From Microcaldota archaeon (GTDB taxonomy: Archaea; Micrarchaeota; Micrarchaeia; Micrarchaeales; CABMGC01): a stretch of DNA of 12,372 nt. How positions within the stretch are numbered: the first letter of the stretch is position 1; each line of letters starts with the position of its first letter. Under the pieces are notes generated by a model. It had not been told where the DNA came from and searched no databases. It saw only the letters and a program-made list of their open reading frames with translations. The position numbers and the translations under genes were made by a program. The DNA lies in assembly GCA_030043435.1 (NCBI GenBank), contig JASHXR010000119.1, forward strand, positions 1-12,372, given 5' to 3'. Shown here one piece after another: positions 6,725-12,372 of the stretch.

Positions 6725-6733
6725 ATATTTAAA
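6725..6733 (-). promoter_or_regulatory. TATA box of thrS
   Basis: TTTAAATAT on the minus strand is centred 26 bases from the A of the thrS ATG, exactly the distance expected if transcription starts at the start codon. Leaderless thrS mRNA is predicted. Confidence 0.7.
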
Positions 6734-6750
6734 CCTGTGACCCGTCCTGC

Positions 6751-6768
6751 CGCAACGGCCTCGTTGCG
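6751..6768. promoter_or_regulatory. Perfect 7-bp hairpin/inverted repeat between the thrS and exchanger promoters
   Basis: CGCAACG (6751-6757), loop GCCT, CGTTGCG (6762-6768). It lies upstream of both divergent TATA boxes, about 30 bases from the thrS box and 37 from the exchanger box. It may be a shared operator; an untranscribed position argues against an RNA role. Function is inferred. Confidence 0.35.
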
Positions 6769-6793
6769 TCGTCGCGGAGCGCGCTATGCAACC

Positions 6794-6800
6794 TATTTAT
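6794..6800 (+). promoter_or_regulatory. TATA box of the cation exchanger gene
   Basis: TATTTAT centred at 6797 predicts a start at about 6821-6827. That is downstream of the first ATG (6815), which makes the in-frame TTG at 6827 or the ATG at 6839 better candidates for the real start of the exchanger. Confidence 0.5.
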
Positions 6801-6814
6801 GCCTTTAGTGAGAG

Positions 6815-7855
6815 ATGGCTTGCGGTTTGAGTCTGGCTATGCTATCGGTCTTGATGCTGCATGCTTACGCGGCAGTTGCTTGGCTCCTGCTCGATGCGGG
6901 ACTGCAGGCGCTGCTCGGCGACGCAGTGATACTGGTAGCCCTGCTCGCCGTCTTCGCCATAGCCGCAGAGCTCATCGTCAAGGGCACCCAGAGGTTCGAG
7001 GCGATGCTGGGCCAGGGCATGGCAGGAGGCGTCATCCTCGGCTCTATCTCGTCTCTGCCCGAGACCATCTTCGTGATAGTCGCAGTAGCGGGCGGGTCGT
7101 ACAGCGTCGCTATAGGCGCGGCGCTGGGCGGCAACATCATACTCTTCACGCTCGGCATAGGCCTCATAGGCGTCATCTACTTCTCGCGGTGGGGGAAGGA
7201 CGTCGCCCTCAAGGAGGACTACCGCATAGACATCTCGTTCCTCATGCTCTCCACCCTCGCCATCCTTCTGCTTCTCTTGTACGGAAGGCTCGACGCGGCT
7301 TCAGGCATACTGCTCTGCCTCGTGTACGTGGTGTATATCGCATACAGGTACTCGAAGGCTCACTCGCGCCTGCTCGTGCACATGAAGAGCAGGGAGGGAA
7401 GGGCTGCGCTTCTCAAGGCCCTCGGCCTCATGGTCCTTGGCGTCGTGATGATAGCCCTGCTCTCGGACTACTTCATAGGCGAGATAACAGGCATTGCAGG
7501 AGCGCTCGCGATACCGGCAATCTGGCTCTCCCTCGTCCTGGCGCCGATAGGCGCCGATGCGGCTGAGCTGATAAGCTCATACAGGCTCGCGAGAGCGAGC
7601 AGGGGCGGCGGGTCCACGGCAGTGGTGAGCTTCATAGGCAGCAAGCTAGAGAACAACACGATACTGCTAGGCATCATAGGGCTCGCGGCCACGGCGCCGG
7701 TGTACCTGCGCTCCGCTGCGCCTGAGGTCATAGGCGTGCTTGCGATAAACGCTATCGCCATTGCCATCTTCAGCCGCGGCAGGGTCTCGCGCCTCCAAGG
7801 CGTGGCGCTCGTCGCGCTCTACTTCGCGGTGCTCGCCCTCGCCTTCATACTGTGA
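6815..7855 (+). CDS. CaCA-family sodium/calcium (cation/H+) exchanger-like membrane protein
   Basis: This integral membrane protein of 346 residues (from ATG 6815) has about ten hydrophobic segments in two halves and the two alpha repeats of the Ca2+/cation antiporter superfamily. Alpha-1 is GSISSLPETIFVIVA, with Glu83, followed by AIGAALGGNIILF with Asn107. Alpha-2 is GADAAELISSYRLAR, with Glu251, followed by SFIGSKLENNTILL. The two Glu residues are the core cation ligands in this family, so inward or outward exchange of Ca2+ or a similar cation against Na+ or H+ is expected. Alpha-2 is unusual: the usual GTSLPE is GADAAE and the usual GSNIxN is GSKLEN, so ion selectivity may differ. The promoter (TATA 6794-6800) points to a start at TTG 6827 or ATG 6839, which would drop 4-8 residues. 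It is divergent from thrS and convergent with the radical SAM gene. Confidence 0.85.
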   Translation: MACGLSLAMLSVLMLHAYAAVAWLLLDAGLQALLGDAVILVALLAVFAIAAELIVKGTQRFEAMLGQGMAGGVILGSISSLPETIFVIVAVAGGSYSVAIGAALGGNIILFTLGIGLIGVIYFSRWGKDVALKEDYRIDISFLMLSTLAILLLLLYGRLDAASGILLCLVYVVYIAYRYSKAHSRLLVHMKSREGRAALLKALGLMVLGVVMIALLSDYFIGEITGIAGALAIPAIWLSLVLAPIGADAAELISSYRLARASRGGGSTAVVSFIGSKLENNTILLGIIGLAATAPVYLRSAAPEVIGVLAINAIAIAIFSRGRVSRLQGVALVALYFAVLALAFIL

Positions 7856-8010
7856 CGCTCCGCGCGCCCAGGGAGTGCAGCGCTCATTCAGGCCAAGCCG
7901 TCGGCCCTGTCCAAGACCATGCGGCCATAAATGAATAGGCAGGGTCAGCCTGGCTCTTGAAAGACAGAACGATAGAGAGCATGCAGGAACAGGAGACCAG
8001 GCCATGAGAT

Positions 8011-9072
8011 TCAGATTAGGATCCTTGGCACGTTGCCGACCAGCGCCTGGTATGCCTCGCACGCGGTCCAGCCAGACGGCTCCTTGTCCTCCCTGATGAG
8101 CCGCCTGACCTCCTCGGCTCCGGTGTTGCGCCAGATAGGGTCGAGGGAGTAGCCGCTCTCGCGTATGTTGCCTATCTTCCTGCCCCACATTATCGAGGGG
8201 AAGACGCTCCCGTAGCTATCGAGGAAGAGCGAGGCGTCGAGGCTCCTGCTCCTGAGCGGGGTACGGCCAGTCCTCACGTACCCGACGAGGTTCCGCAGGA
8301 ACGCAGACTCTATCGCCGGTATGGCGCCGAGCTGGAACCGCCTCTTCCCAACTATGGACTCGAGCTCGCCCAAGAGAGCGTCGCGTGGAGCCTTCATGTC
8401 GAGGTCGGTGTTGCTGTAGTATATCTCGGATACCTGGCCGAGGTTGATGTGGAAGTCGTTGTACGAGAGGTCTGGAATCTCGTTGCGCACAGCCTCGAAG
8501 GTCTTCTCGAACTGGCCCTGGTTGAACTTGCTCATCGTGTATCCGAAGATGACGAAGAGATTCCTATGCGCCTTCTGCATCTCCCTGAGCCCCTTGAAGA
8601 TGGAGATGGCGCGGTCGAAGTTCCCAGGCACGCCGCGTATCCTGTCGTGGAGCTCCCTGTATCCGTCGAGGCTGACCGTTATCGAGAGCCTCGGCACGCC
8701 GGTAGCGAGCACCTCCTTAACCCTGGACAGCACCATCTCGGCGTTGCAGAGCGAGTTGGTCGGCATGGTCAGCAGGTAGAGGCCCTTGGAGTGCTCCCTG
8801 AACGCCTTCACTATCTGGATCAGGTCGGAGCGCAGGAACGGCTCCCCGCCGGTCAGCTCTATCCACCTGAAGCTGGTGTTGAGCCTAGCGAACTCCTCTA
8901 TCTCGTGCAGCGTAAGCTCGTTGACAGGCTTCATCTCCCAGATATTGCACGTGAGGCATCTCGACTGGCACCTGTATGTGATCGAGAAGGTGAGCTTGTA
9001 TGGGTGGGCAAGGGGGGCAAGGTTGGACCTCAGCGCTGTGGCAGCGAGACCGAACAGCTCACGTGACGCCAT
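8011..9072 (-). CDS. Radical SAM protein with degenerate C-terminal auxiliary-cluster region
   Basis: This 353-residue protein has the radical SAM cluster motif CQSRCLTC (Cys35, 39, 42), which binds a 4Fe-4S cluster and SAM. The GGEP motif (ELTGGEPFLR, residues 75-78) follows, then the strands ITVSLDG and FHINLG of a partial TIM barrel. The C-terminal part has the shape of a twitch/SPASM region (GSVFPSIMWGRKIGNIRE, then WTACEAYQAL). But the Cys usual after the V-x-P strand is Ser, and only Cys338 remains near the end, so no full auxiliary cluster can be built there. The substrate is unknown. It is a lone gene, divergent from rps8e. ATG 9072 is preceded by GGAGG at 9081-9085, eight bases away, and by TTTAATAA at 9108-9115, giving a leader of about 13 bases. 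Confidence 0.88.
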   Translation of the reverse strand: MASRELFGLAATALRSNLAPLAHPYKLTFSITYRCQSRCLTCNIWEMKPVNELTLHEIEEFARLNTSFRWIELTGGEPFLRSDLIQIVKAFREHSKGLYLLTMPTNSLCNAEMVLSRVKEVLATGVPRLSITVSLDGYRELHDRIRGVPGNFDRAISIFKGLREMQKAHRNLFVIFGYTMSKFNQGQFEKTFEAVRNEIPDLSYNDFHINLGQVSEIYYSNTDLDMKAPRDALLGELESIVGKRRFQLGAIPAIESAFLRNLVGYVRTGRTPLRSRSLDASLFLDSYGSVFPSIMWGRKIGNIRESGYSLDPIWRNTGAEEVRRLIREDKEPSGWTACEAYQALVGNVPRILI

Positions 9073-9107
9073 GACACCATCCTCCGGTATGACTTTTGCG
9101 TCTCAGG

Positions 9108-9115
9108 TTATTAAA
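9108..9115 (-). promoter_or_regulatory. TATA box of the radical SAM gene
   Basis: TTTAATAA on the minus strand predicts transcription from about 9085, which places the GGAGG ribosome-binding site (9085-9081) at the very 5' end of the mRNA. Confidence 0.55.
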
Positions 9116-9201
9116 GATTGCGTCCTTATTTCGCACTGGCCTTGACGCTGCGTCTAGTGCGTCAGACTGCGATGCAGATAGGGTTAAAAACCTCTCTGAC
9201 G

Positions 9202-9210
9202 CATATATAG
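9202..9210 (+). promoter_or_regulatory. TATA box of the rps8e-argF-pyrH operon
   Basis: CATATATAG is centred 29 bases before the rps8e ATG, so the mRNA should start within a few bases of the start codon. A GTGAT Shine-Dalgarno-like string (9227-9231) sits at that point. The box abuts a TGACGC copy (9197-9202) of a pentamer repeated through this intergenic region. Confidence 0.7.
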
Positions 9211-9234
9211 GGACTGGAAACGCTTAGTGATACA

Positions 9235-9633
9235 ATGAGCCAGTTCGGATCGCAGCTGCATGGGAAGTCGGGCAGGAAGCTCAACGGCAGCGGCAAGGAG
9301 AAGCTTAAGGGCAGGGACAAGCGAAGGCACGAGATGGGTGGCTACTTCGCCGCGACAAAGCTCGGGCAGGAGAACGTGGTGAAGAGGGCGAGGCAGAGGG
9401 GGGGCAGGGTAAGGTCCAAGCTCATGCACGCCGGCGTGGTCAACCTGCAGACCAAGGACGGATACAAGAAGGCGAAGATAAAGTCGATAGTCGAGTCCAA
9501 GGACAACAGGAACTTCGCAAGGCTGAACATAATAACCAAGGGCTCGGTGATAGAGACCGACATGGGCAGGGCAGTGGTGACGAACAGGCCAGGAAGGGAG
9601 GGCTGCATAAACGCGCGCCTTGCTCAAGGATGA
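9235..9633 (+). CDS. rps8e: Small-subunit ribosomal protein eS8 (S8e)
   Basis: This 132-residue basic protein has the archaeal/eukaryotic S8e pattern: an N-terminal HGKSGRKLNGSGKEKLKGRDKRR stretch, here split as HGKSGRKLNG and KLKGRDKRRHEMG, then ATKLG, the RxRGGRVRSKLMHAGVVN strand, the NFARLNIITKGSVIETDMG block that is the family's best signature, and RPGREGCINARL at the end. Length and motifs match the archaeal protein without truncation. It binds 16S rRNA in the small subunit body. It opens a four-gene run on the + strand; its last 14 bases overlap the preferred start of the next gene. The promoter is the TATA box at 9202-9210, giving a nearly leaderless mRNA. Confidence 0.96.
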   Translation: MSQFGSQLHGKSGRKLNGSGKEKLKGRDKRRHEMGGYFAATKLGQENVVKRARQRGGRVRSKLMHAGVVNLQTKDGYKKAKIKSIVESKDNRNFARLNIITKGSVIETDMGRAVVTNRPGREGCINARLAQG

Positions 9634-10012
9634 TCGCTTGGCCCAACGAGTCTACAGTTGCGCTTCTGGAGACGCGGATGCGCTGAAGGCGCTCCTGGAG
9701 TACGACCCATACCTGGACAAGAGCCTCTCCGAGGAGCAGCTCGCGAAGCTCAAGTCAGACGACGAAGCCAACGTCATCTTCGCAAGGCAGGACTATATCC
9801 TCAAGGACGGCGCCTCGGCTGGGCTGGACAGGGACAGGTACTACCTCTACCTCAGCGCCAACGACGACTTCATGGGCAAGGCTGAGAAGAAGCTGAAGGC
9901 GAGGATAGCGTCGGTGGAGAGGGTAGAGCCGGATACCGAGGCGCAGATGATAGCAGACATAGAGACGGAGAGGAGGGAGAGCGAGCAGGGCATAGGCTCA
10001 ATCTTCGGATAG
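9620..10012 (+). CDS. Uncharacterised 130-aa acidic protein in the rps8e-argF operon
   Basis: I do not recognise this protein. It is soluble and rich in Glu, Asp and Lys, with no membrane segment or signal peptide. Helical character is likely at residues of about 15-50 and 85-125, with a central segment FARQDYILKDGASAGLDRDRYYLYLS and a short C-terminal tail ending GIGSIFG. Its codon use matches neighbouring genes and the frame stays open through 130 codons between two well-identified genes, so it is very likely real. The start is uncertain: there is no ATG. TTG 9620 lies inside rps8e and TTG 9638 just after it. An ATG at 9630 overlapping the rps8e stop is in another frame and dies after 18 codons. 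It ends two bases before the GTG and eight before the ATG of argF, so it is co-translated with argF. Confidence 0.75.
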   Translation: MLKDDRLAQRVYSCASGDADALKALLEYDPYLDKSLSEEQLAKLKSDDEANVIFARQDYILKDGASAGLDRDRYYLYLSANDDFMGKAEKKLKARIASVERVEPDTEAQMIADIETERRESEQGIGSIFG

Positions 10013-10020
10013 GTGTGCGG

Positions 10021-10929
10021 ATGCACCTCCTCAGCTCAGCCAGCCTCTCAAGGACCTGGATAGAGAGGGTCTTCAGTATAGCAGACGAGTTCAACGGCGG
10101 CGTCTACTCCTTCGTAGACTCAGGCACGACCCTTGCGCTCCTCTTCGAGAAGCCCTCCACGAGGACCAGGATCTCTTTCGAGGCTGCGATGCTCAAGCTC
10201 GGCGGAGCCGCCATATACGTAGACGCGGCTACGTCGCAGCTCTCGCGGGGCGAGTCCGTCGCCGACACGGCCAGGGTCATCAGCTCGTATGTGGACATGG
10301 TCGCGGCGCGGATGCGCAGCCACTCCGACCTGCTCGCGTTTGCGGCAGCGTCCTCTGTCCCTGTCATAAACGCGCTCACCGACCTGGAGCACCCGTGCCA
10401 GGCGCTCAGCGACTTATATACAATAAGGCAGGCGAAGGGGACGGTAAATGGCATGAGGATAGCGTTCGTCGGAGACATAGCAGCCAACACGGCCAACTCG
10501 CTCATGGTCTCCGCTACTGAGCTCGGCGCCGAGGTGGCGCTGGTCGGGCCGAAGCGGTGCGCGCCTAACAAGAGATACCTGGAACTCGCAAGGGCGTCGG
10601 GAAAGGTAGGGGTATACCAAGATGCCAAGGAGGGGCTGAAAGGCGCAGACATCGTATACACAGATACCTTCGTGAGCATGGGCGAGGAGGGAGAGGCGGA
10701 GGAGAGGATGAGGCTCTTCGCCCCTTATCAGGTGAACAGGAAGCTGCTCGGATACGCCAAGAGGGACGCAATAGTGATGCACTGCCTGCCTGCGCACCGG
10801 GGCGAGGAGATAACCTCGGAGGTATTGGACGGCAGGCAGAGCGTGGTCTGGCAGCAGGCGAGGAACAAGCTGCTCATAGAAAAGGCTATAATACTGCGCC
10901 TATATAAGGAAGGGAGAAAAGAGAGGTAG
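10021..10929 (+). CDS. argF: Ornithine carbamoyltransferase
   Basis: This 302-residue enzyme transfers a carbamoyl group from carbamoyl phosphate to ornithine, giving citrulline. Visible motifs, numbered from GTG 10015, are FEKPSTRTR (44-52, phosphate-binding STRTR), QLSRGES (75-81), HPCQALSDL (126-134), DTFVSMGEE (217-225; Asp217 and SMG bind ornithine and separate it from aspartate transcarbamoylase) and HCLPAHRG (256-263). The C-terminal motif is QQARNKLL instead of the more usual xxAENRLH. I prefer ATG 10021 to GTG 10015 because AGGTG lies five bases upstream and the protein then starts MHLLS, as usual. No other arginine genes are in the window. Here it sits between an unknown gene and pyrH in a ribosomal-protein operon. 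Arginine synthesis and citrulline breakdown to carbamoyl phosphate are both possible roles. Confidence 0.94.
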   Translation: MHLLSSASLSRTWIERVFSIADEFNGGVYSFVDSGTTLALLFEKPSTRTRISFEAAMLKLGGAAIYVDAATSQLSRGESVADTARVISSYVDMVAARMRSHSDLLAFAAASSVPVINALTDLEHPCQALSDLYTIRQAKGTVNGMRIAFVGDIAANTANSLMVSATELGAEVALVGPKRCAPNKRYLELARASGKVGVYQDAKEGLKGADIVYTDTFVSMGEEGEAEERMRLFAPYQVNRKLLGYAKRDAIVMHCLPAHRGEEITSEVLDGRQSVVWQQARNKLLIEKAIILRLYKEGRKER

Positions 10930-10956
10930 GACAGAGGGAGCAAGCGGGGCGAAGCC

Positions 10957-11640
10957 GTGGATACCATATGCATCTCATTGAGCGGGAGTATGATCTCAGG
11001 CGAGAAGGGAGTCAACGTCGAGTTCATCAAGAAGCTCGCTGACCTCTTCAAGCGCTATTCCGGCGAGTACAAGTTCGTGGTCACCGTAGGCGGAGGCTAC
11101 TCGAACCGGCTCTATGTCGACTCGACGAGGAGCATAATAATGAACAACTCTGTGCTAGACCAGATCGGCATAGCGTTCACCCGCATAAACGCGCTGGTCC
11201 TCAAGGACCTCTTCTCCGGCCTGGACATCTACCCTAACGTCGTTACCTCAATGGAGGAGCTGAGGCAGGCGGTGAACACATCTGGCGTGGTCATCATGGG
11301 CGGCCTCATACCTGGCATCTCCACTGACGCTGTCGCTGCGCTGGCATGCGAGGCGATGAACGGGAAGATGCTCATAAACGCGTCCAGCATAGCCTATGTC
11401 TACGACAGGCCTCCGGCGGAGAAGGGCGCGAAGAAGCTGGAGAGGCTCACGCACCAGGCGCTCCTCGACCTTGCATATAAGTACGACAGCAGGGTCGCGA
11501 AGTCCTCGTTCATCTTCGACCTCGTAGCGTGCAAGATAGCGCAGAGGGCCAGCATAGAGATAAGGTTCGTCAGCGCCAGCATAGCTGACCTCGAGGCAGC
11601 GATGCTGGGCAAGGAGCACAACGGGAGCACGGTGAAGTAG
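10957..11640 (+). CDS. pyrH: UMP kinase, archaeal type (amino acid kinase fold)
   Basis: This 227-residue protein phosphorylates UMP to UDP in pyrimidine nucleotide synthesis. It shows the amino-acid-kinase fold in order: ICISLSGSMI (first strand and glycine loop), KFVVTVGGGYSNRLYV, LDQIGIAFTRINA, GVVIMGGLIPGISTDAVAALAC (UMP-binding and catalytic Asp region), MLINASSIAYVYDRPP and a KKLERLT segment. Length fits the archaeal PyrH group. The GTG at 10957 is needed to keep the first beta strand; the nearby ATG at 10968 is out of frame. It follows argF by 27 bases and is the last gene of the operon. UDP/UTP supply and ornithine carbamoyltransferase share the carbamoyl-phosphate branch, which may explain the grouping. 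Downstream it faces the DoxX-like gene across a 199-base region with tandem palindromes. Confidence 0.92.
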   Translation: MDTICISLSGSMISGEKGVNVEFIKKLADLFKRYSGEYKFVVTVGGGYSNRLYVDSTRSIIMNNSVLDQIGIAFTRINALVLKDLFSGLDIYPNVVTSMEELRQAVNTSGVVIMGGLIPGISTDAVAALACEAMNGKMLINASSIAYVYDRPPAEKGAKKLERLTHQALLDLAYKYDSRVAKSSFIFDLVACKIAQRASIEIRFVSASIADLEAAMLGKEHNGSTVK

Positions 11641-11713
11641 CTACCTGGGCTTGAAGCGCAGGATTCACAGCAGGCGCATTCAGATAATCAGGCTGGGATG
11701 CGGCACCTCTTAA

Positions 11714-11733
11714 CTTGACATTCGAATATCAAA
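11714..11733. promoter_or_regulatory. Imperfect operator-like palindrome, copy 1 of a tandem pair
   Basis: CTTGACATT-CG-AATATCAAA: 9-base arms pair at 7 of 9 positions. It is closely related to copy 2 (11745-11766), whose centre is 32 bases away, about three helical turns. It lies in the AT-rich centre of an intergenic region between two convergent genes. Confidence 0.5.
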
Positions 11734-11744
11734 ACAGTTAGATA

Positions 11745-11766
11745 ACTTGATATTCAAATATCAAGT
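11745..11766. promoter_or_regulatory. Perfect operator-like palindrome, copy 2 of a tandem pair
   Basis: ACTTGATATT-CA-AATATCAAGT: 10-base arms pair perfectly around a two-base centre. A two-base loop is too small for a stable RNA hairpin in full, so a binding site for a dimeric helix-turn-helix regulator is more likely than a terminator. No promoter or gene that it should control is evident at this spot. Confidence 0.55.
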
Positions 11767-11839
11767 ATAGGGCTTGAGAGGCTGGCTCTACAGAAACAAT
11801 GGTGGGCCGATAAGAAGGCAATAGAAAGGGGTAACCAGG

Positions 11840-12214
11840 TCACTTCTTGTTCAGGCAGTAGTACCTTGTCTCGTCAAAGACCATGGAGAGCGTGAAGATG
11901 GTGAGCCCGATACAGCGCAGAAGGACGCTGCTCAACCCGACCAGGCTTATATCAAGCGTTATGCTGATCATGATGAGCGTAGCTAGGATAGCCGCGATGC
12001 GGAGGTAGAAGCCGGCAAGTATCATGGCCCCTACGACAAGGAGCAGCACCCCGTGGAGCAGCGCCAGGGTTGTAGGCCCGCCGTATGCGGAGAAGTGCAA
12101 TGGGATGAGGGTAGACCAGTAGTGCGGCTCAAGGATCTCCCAGACGCCGAACGTGAAGAAGACAAAGGAGATAGCGATCCTGGTCAGCAGGTGCCTTATG
12201 TTGTCCCCTCGCAT
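11840..12214 (-). CDS. DoxX-like family four-helix membrane protein
   Basis: This 124-residue protein has four hydrophobic segments, near residues 10-28, 46-67, 70-92 and 95-113, with short loops and no cysteine-based motif. The first helix ISFVFFTFGVWEILEPHYW and the following small, Gly-rich helix resemble the DoxX/DoxX-like superfamily. Named members include a subunit of archaeal thiosulfate:quinone oxidoreductase, but most homologues are small membrane proteins of unknown role, often redox-related. No thiosulfate oxidation partner is present here, so no specific function can be given. The ATG at 12214 has a TATA-like ATTATTAAA at 12243-12251, giving a leader of about seven bases, and no strong ribosome-binding site. 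It is convergent with pyrH. Confidence 0.65.
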   Translation of the reverse strand: MRGDNIRHLLTRIAISFVFFTFGVWEILEPHYWSTLIPLHFSAYGGPTTLALLHGVLLLVVGAMILAGFYLRIAAILATLIMISITLDISLVGLSSVLLRCIGLTIFTLSMVFDETRYYCLNKK

Positions 12215-12242
12215 ATGACTCGCGATAGATTAATCCCTATGG

Positions 12243-12251
12243 GTTTAATAA
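12243..12251 (-). promoter_or_regulatory. TATA-like box of the DoxX-like gene
   Basis: ATTATTAAA on the minus strand is centred about 33 bases upstream of the ATG at 12214, in an AT-rich patch, consistent with a short-leader transcript. Confidence 0.45.
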
Positions 12252-12255
12252 TCTA

Positions 12256-12372
12256 ACGGTAAGATTCCCTACCGCCGGTAAACCGCACAAGCTCTCTAAG
12301 GCCAGAGGCCTTTCAGCCAGGGAAGCGGCCTACCGCGCAAGGGCCAGCGTGCAGGACGGGTTCGGGTATGCG
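12256..12372. other. Unassigned right end of the window
   Basis: GC-rich sequence after the DoxX-like promoter. A + frame is open from 12229 to the window end but has no usable early start codon. A minus frame enters from the edge and stops at 12330-12332 (last residues PSCTLALAR). Either could be the end of a neighbouring gene; the visible part is too short to decide. Confidence 0.3.

Noticed and set aside
8449..9066. 205-codon plus-strand frame opposite the radical SAM gene
   Set aside because: Shadow of the radical SAM frame; Glu/Val/Leu-rich with no domain, and no promoter or ribosome-binding site.
9630..9686. ATG at the rps8e stop starting MIAWPNES as an SRP19-like start
   Set aside because: Resembles the SRP19 opening only for a few residues, lacks the following basic motif and stops after 18 codons; the real protein is in another frame.
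11641..11839. CRISPR-like or terminator interpretation of the tandem palindromes
   Set aside because: Just two copies with no spacer pattern, and the two-base centre does not favour a stable RNA hairpin; an operator-type reading fits better.
12229..12372. Open + frame running off the right end as a gene start
   Set aside because: No ATG, GTG or TTG near its beginning and it overlaps the DoxX-like promoter; too little sequence to support a call.

Overview
The window (about 12.4 kb) looks like chromosomal DNA of an archaeon. The evidence is an archaeal-type threonyl-tRNA synthetase with its archaeal editing domain, ribosomal protein eS8, an archaeal-type UMP kinase, archease, an archaeosortase, a tRNA without encoded CCA, and TATA boxes about 26-33 bases upstream of many start codons. 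ATA (Ile) and AGG (Arg) codons are common in a GC-rich background. ThrRS of this architecture fits euryarchaeal or DPANN-like lineages better than Sulfolobus-type or Nitrososphaera-type archaea. I cannot place the organism more precisely.

Layout. 1-402: 3' part of a dienelactone-hydrolase-like gene (+), convergent with archease (-, 441-881). A palindromic TATA box at 907-914 lies between archease and a divergent unit of two overlapping genes: an archaeosortase with a large, sequon-rich extracytoplasmic domain (1007-2545), and a Nudix hydrolase fused to a uracil-DNA-glycosylase-like domain that lacks three of the four iron-sulfur cysteines (2545-3513). Next comes tRNA-Ile(GAU) at 3611-3685 with its own promoter. 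Directly downstream is an AT-richer island of about 1 kb holding a truncated tyrosine-recombinase tail (3772-3930) and a VapBC-type toxin-antitoxin operon (3927-4604, -). This is a small decayed integrative element at a tRNA gene.

4793-6703 (-) is thrS, divergent from a CaCA-family cation exchanger (6815-7855, +); a perfect 7-bp hairpin sits between their promoters. A radical SAM protein (8011-9072, -) is divergent from a tight four-gene run: rps8e, a 130-aa protein of unknown function, ornithine carbamoyltransferase and UMP kinase (9235-11640, +). This run links translation with carbamoyl-phosphate and pyrimidine metabolism. The last gene is a DoxX-like membrane protein (11840-12214, -), convergent with pyrH. 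Their shared 199-bp intergenic region holds two 20-22-bp palindromes, 32 bp apart, of an operator-like sequence.

First genes of transcription units mostly have a TATA box placed for leaderless or very short-leader mRNAs. Internal genes are overlapped or close, and some have GGTG or GAGGT Shine-Dalgarno motifs. The items most worth following are the cysteine-poor Nudix-UDG fusion, the archaeosortase with its glycosylation-prone domain, the Cys-to-Asp change at the zinc-ligand position of ThrRS, the tandem palindromes at 11714-11766, the GCGTC/GACGC cluster at 9065-9202, and the tRNA-Ile island.
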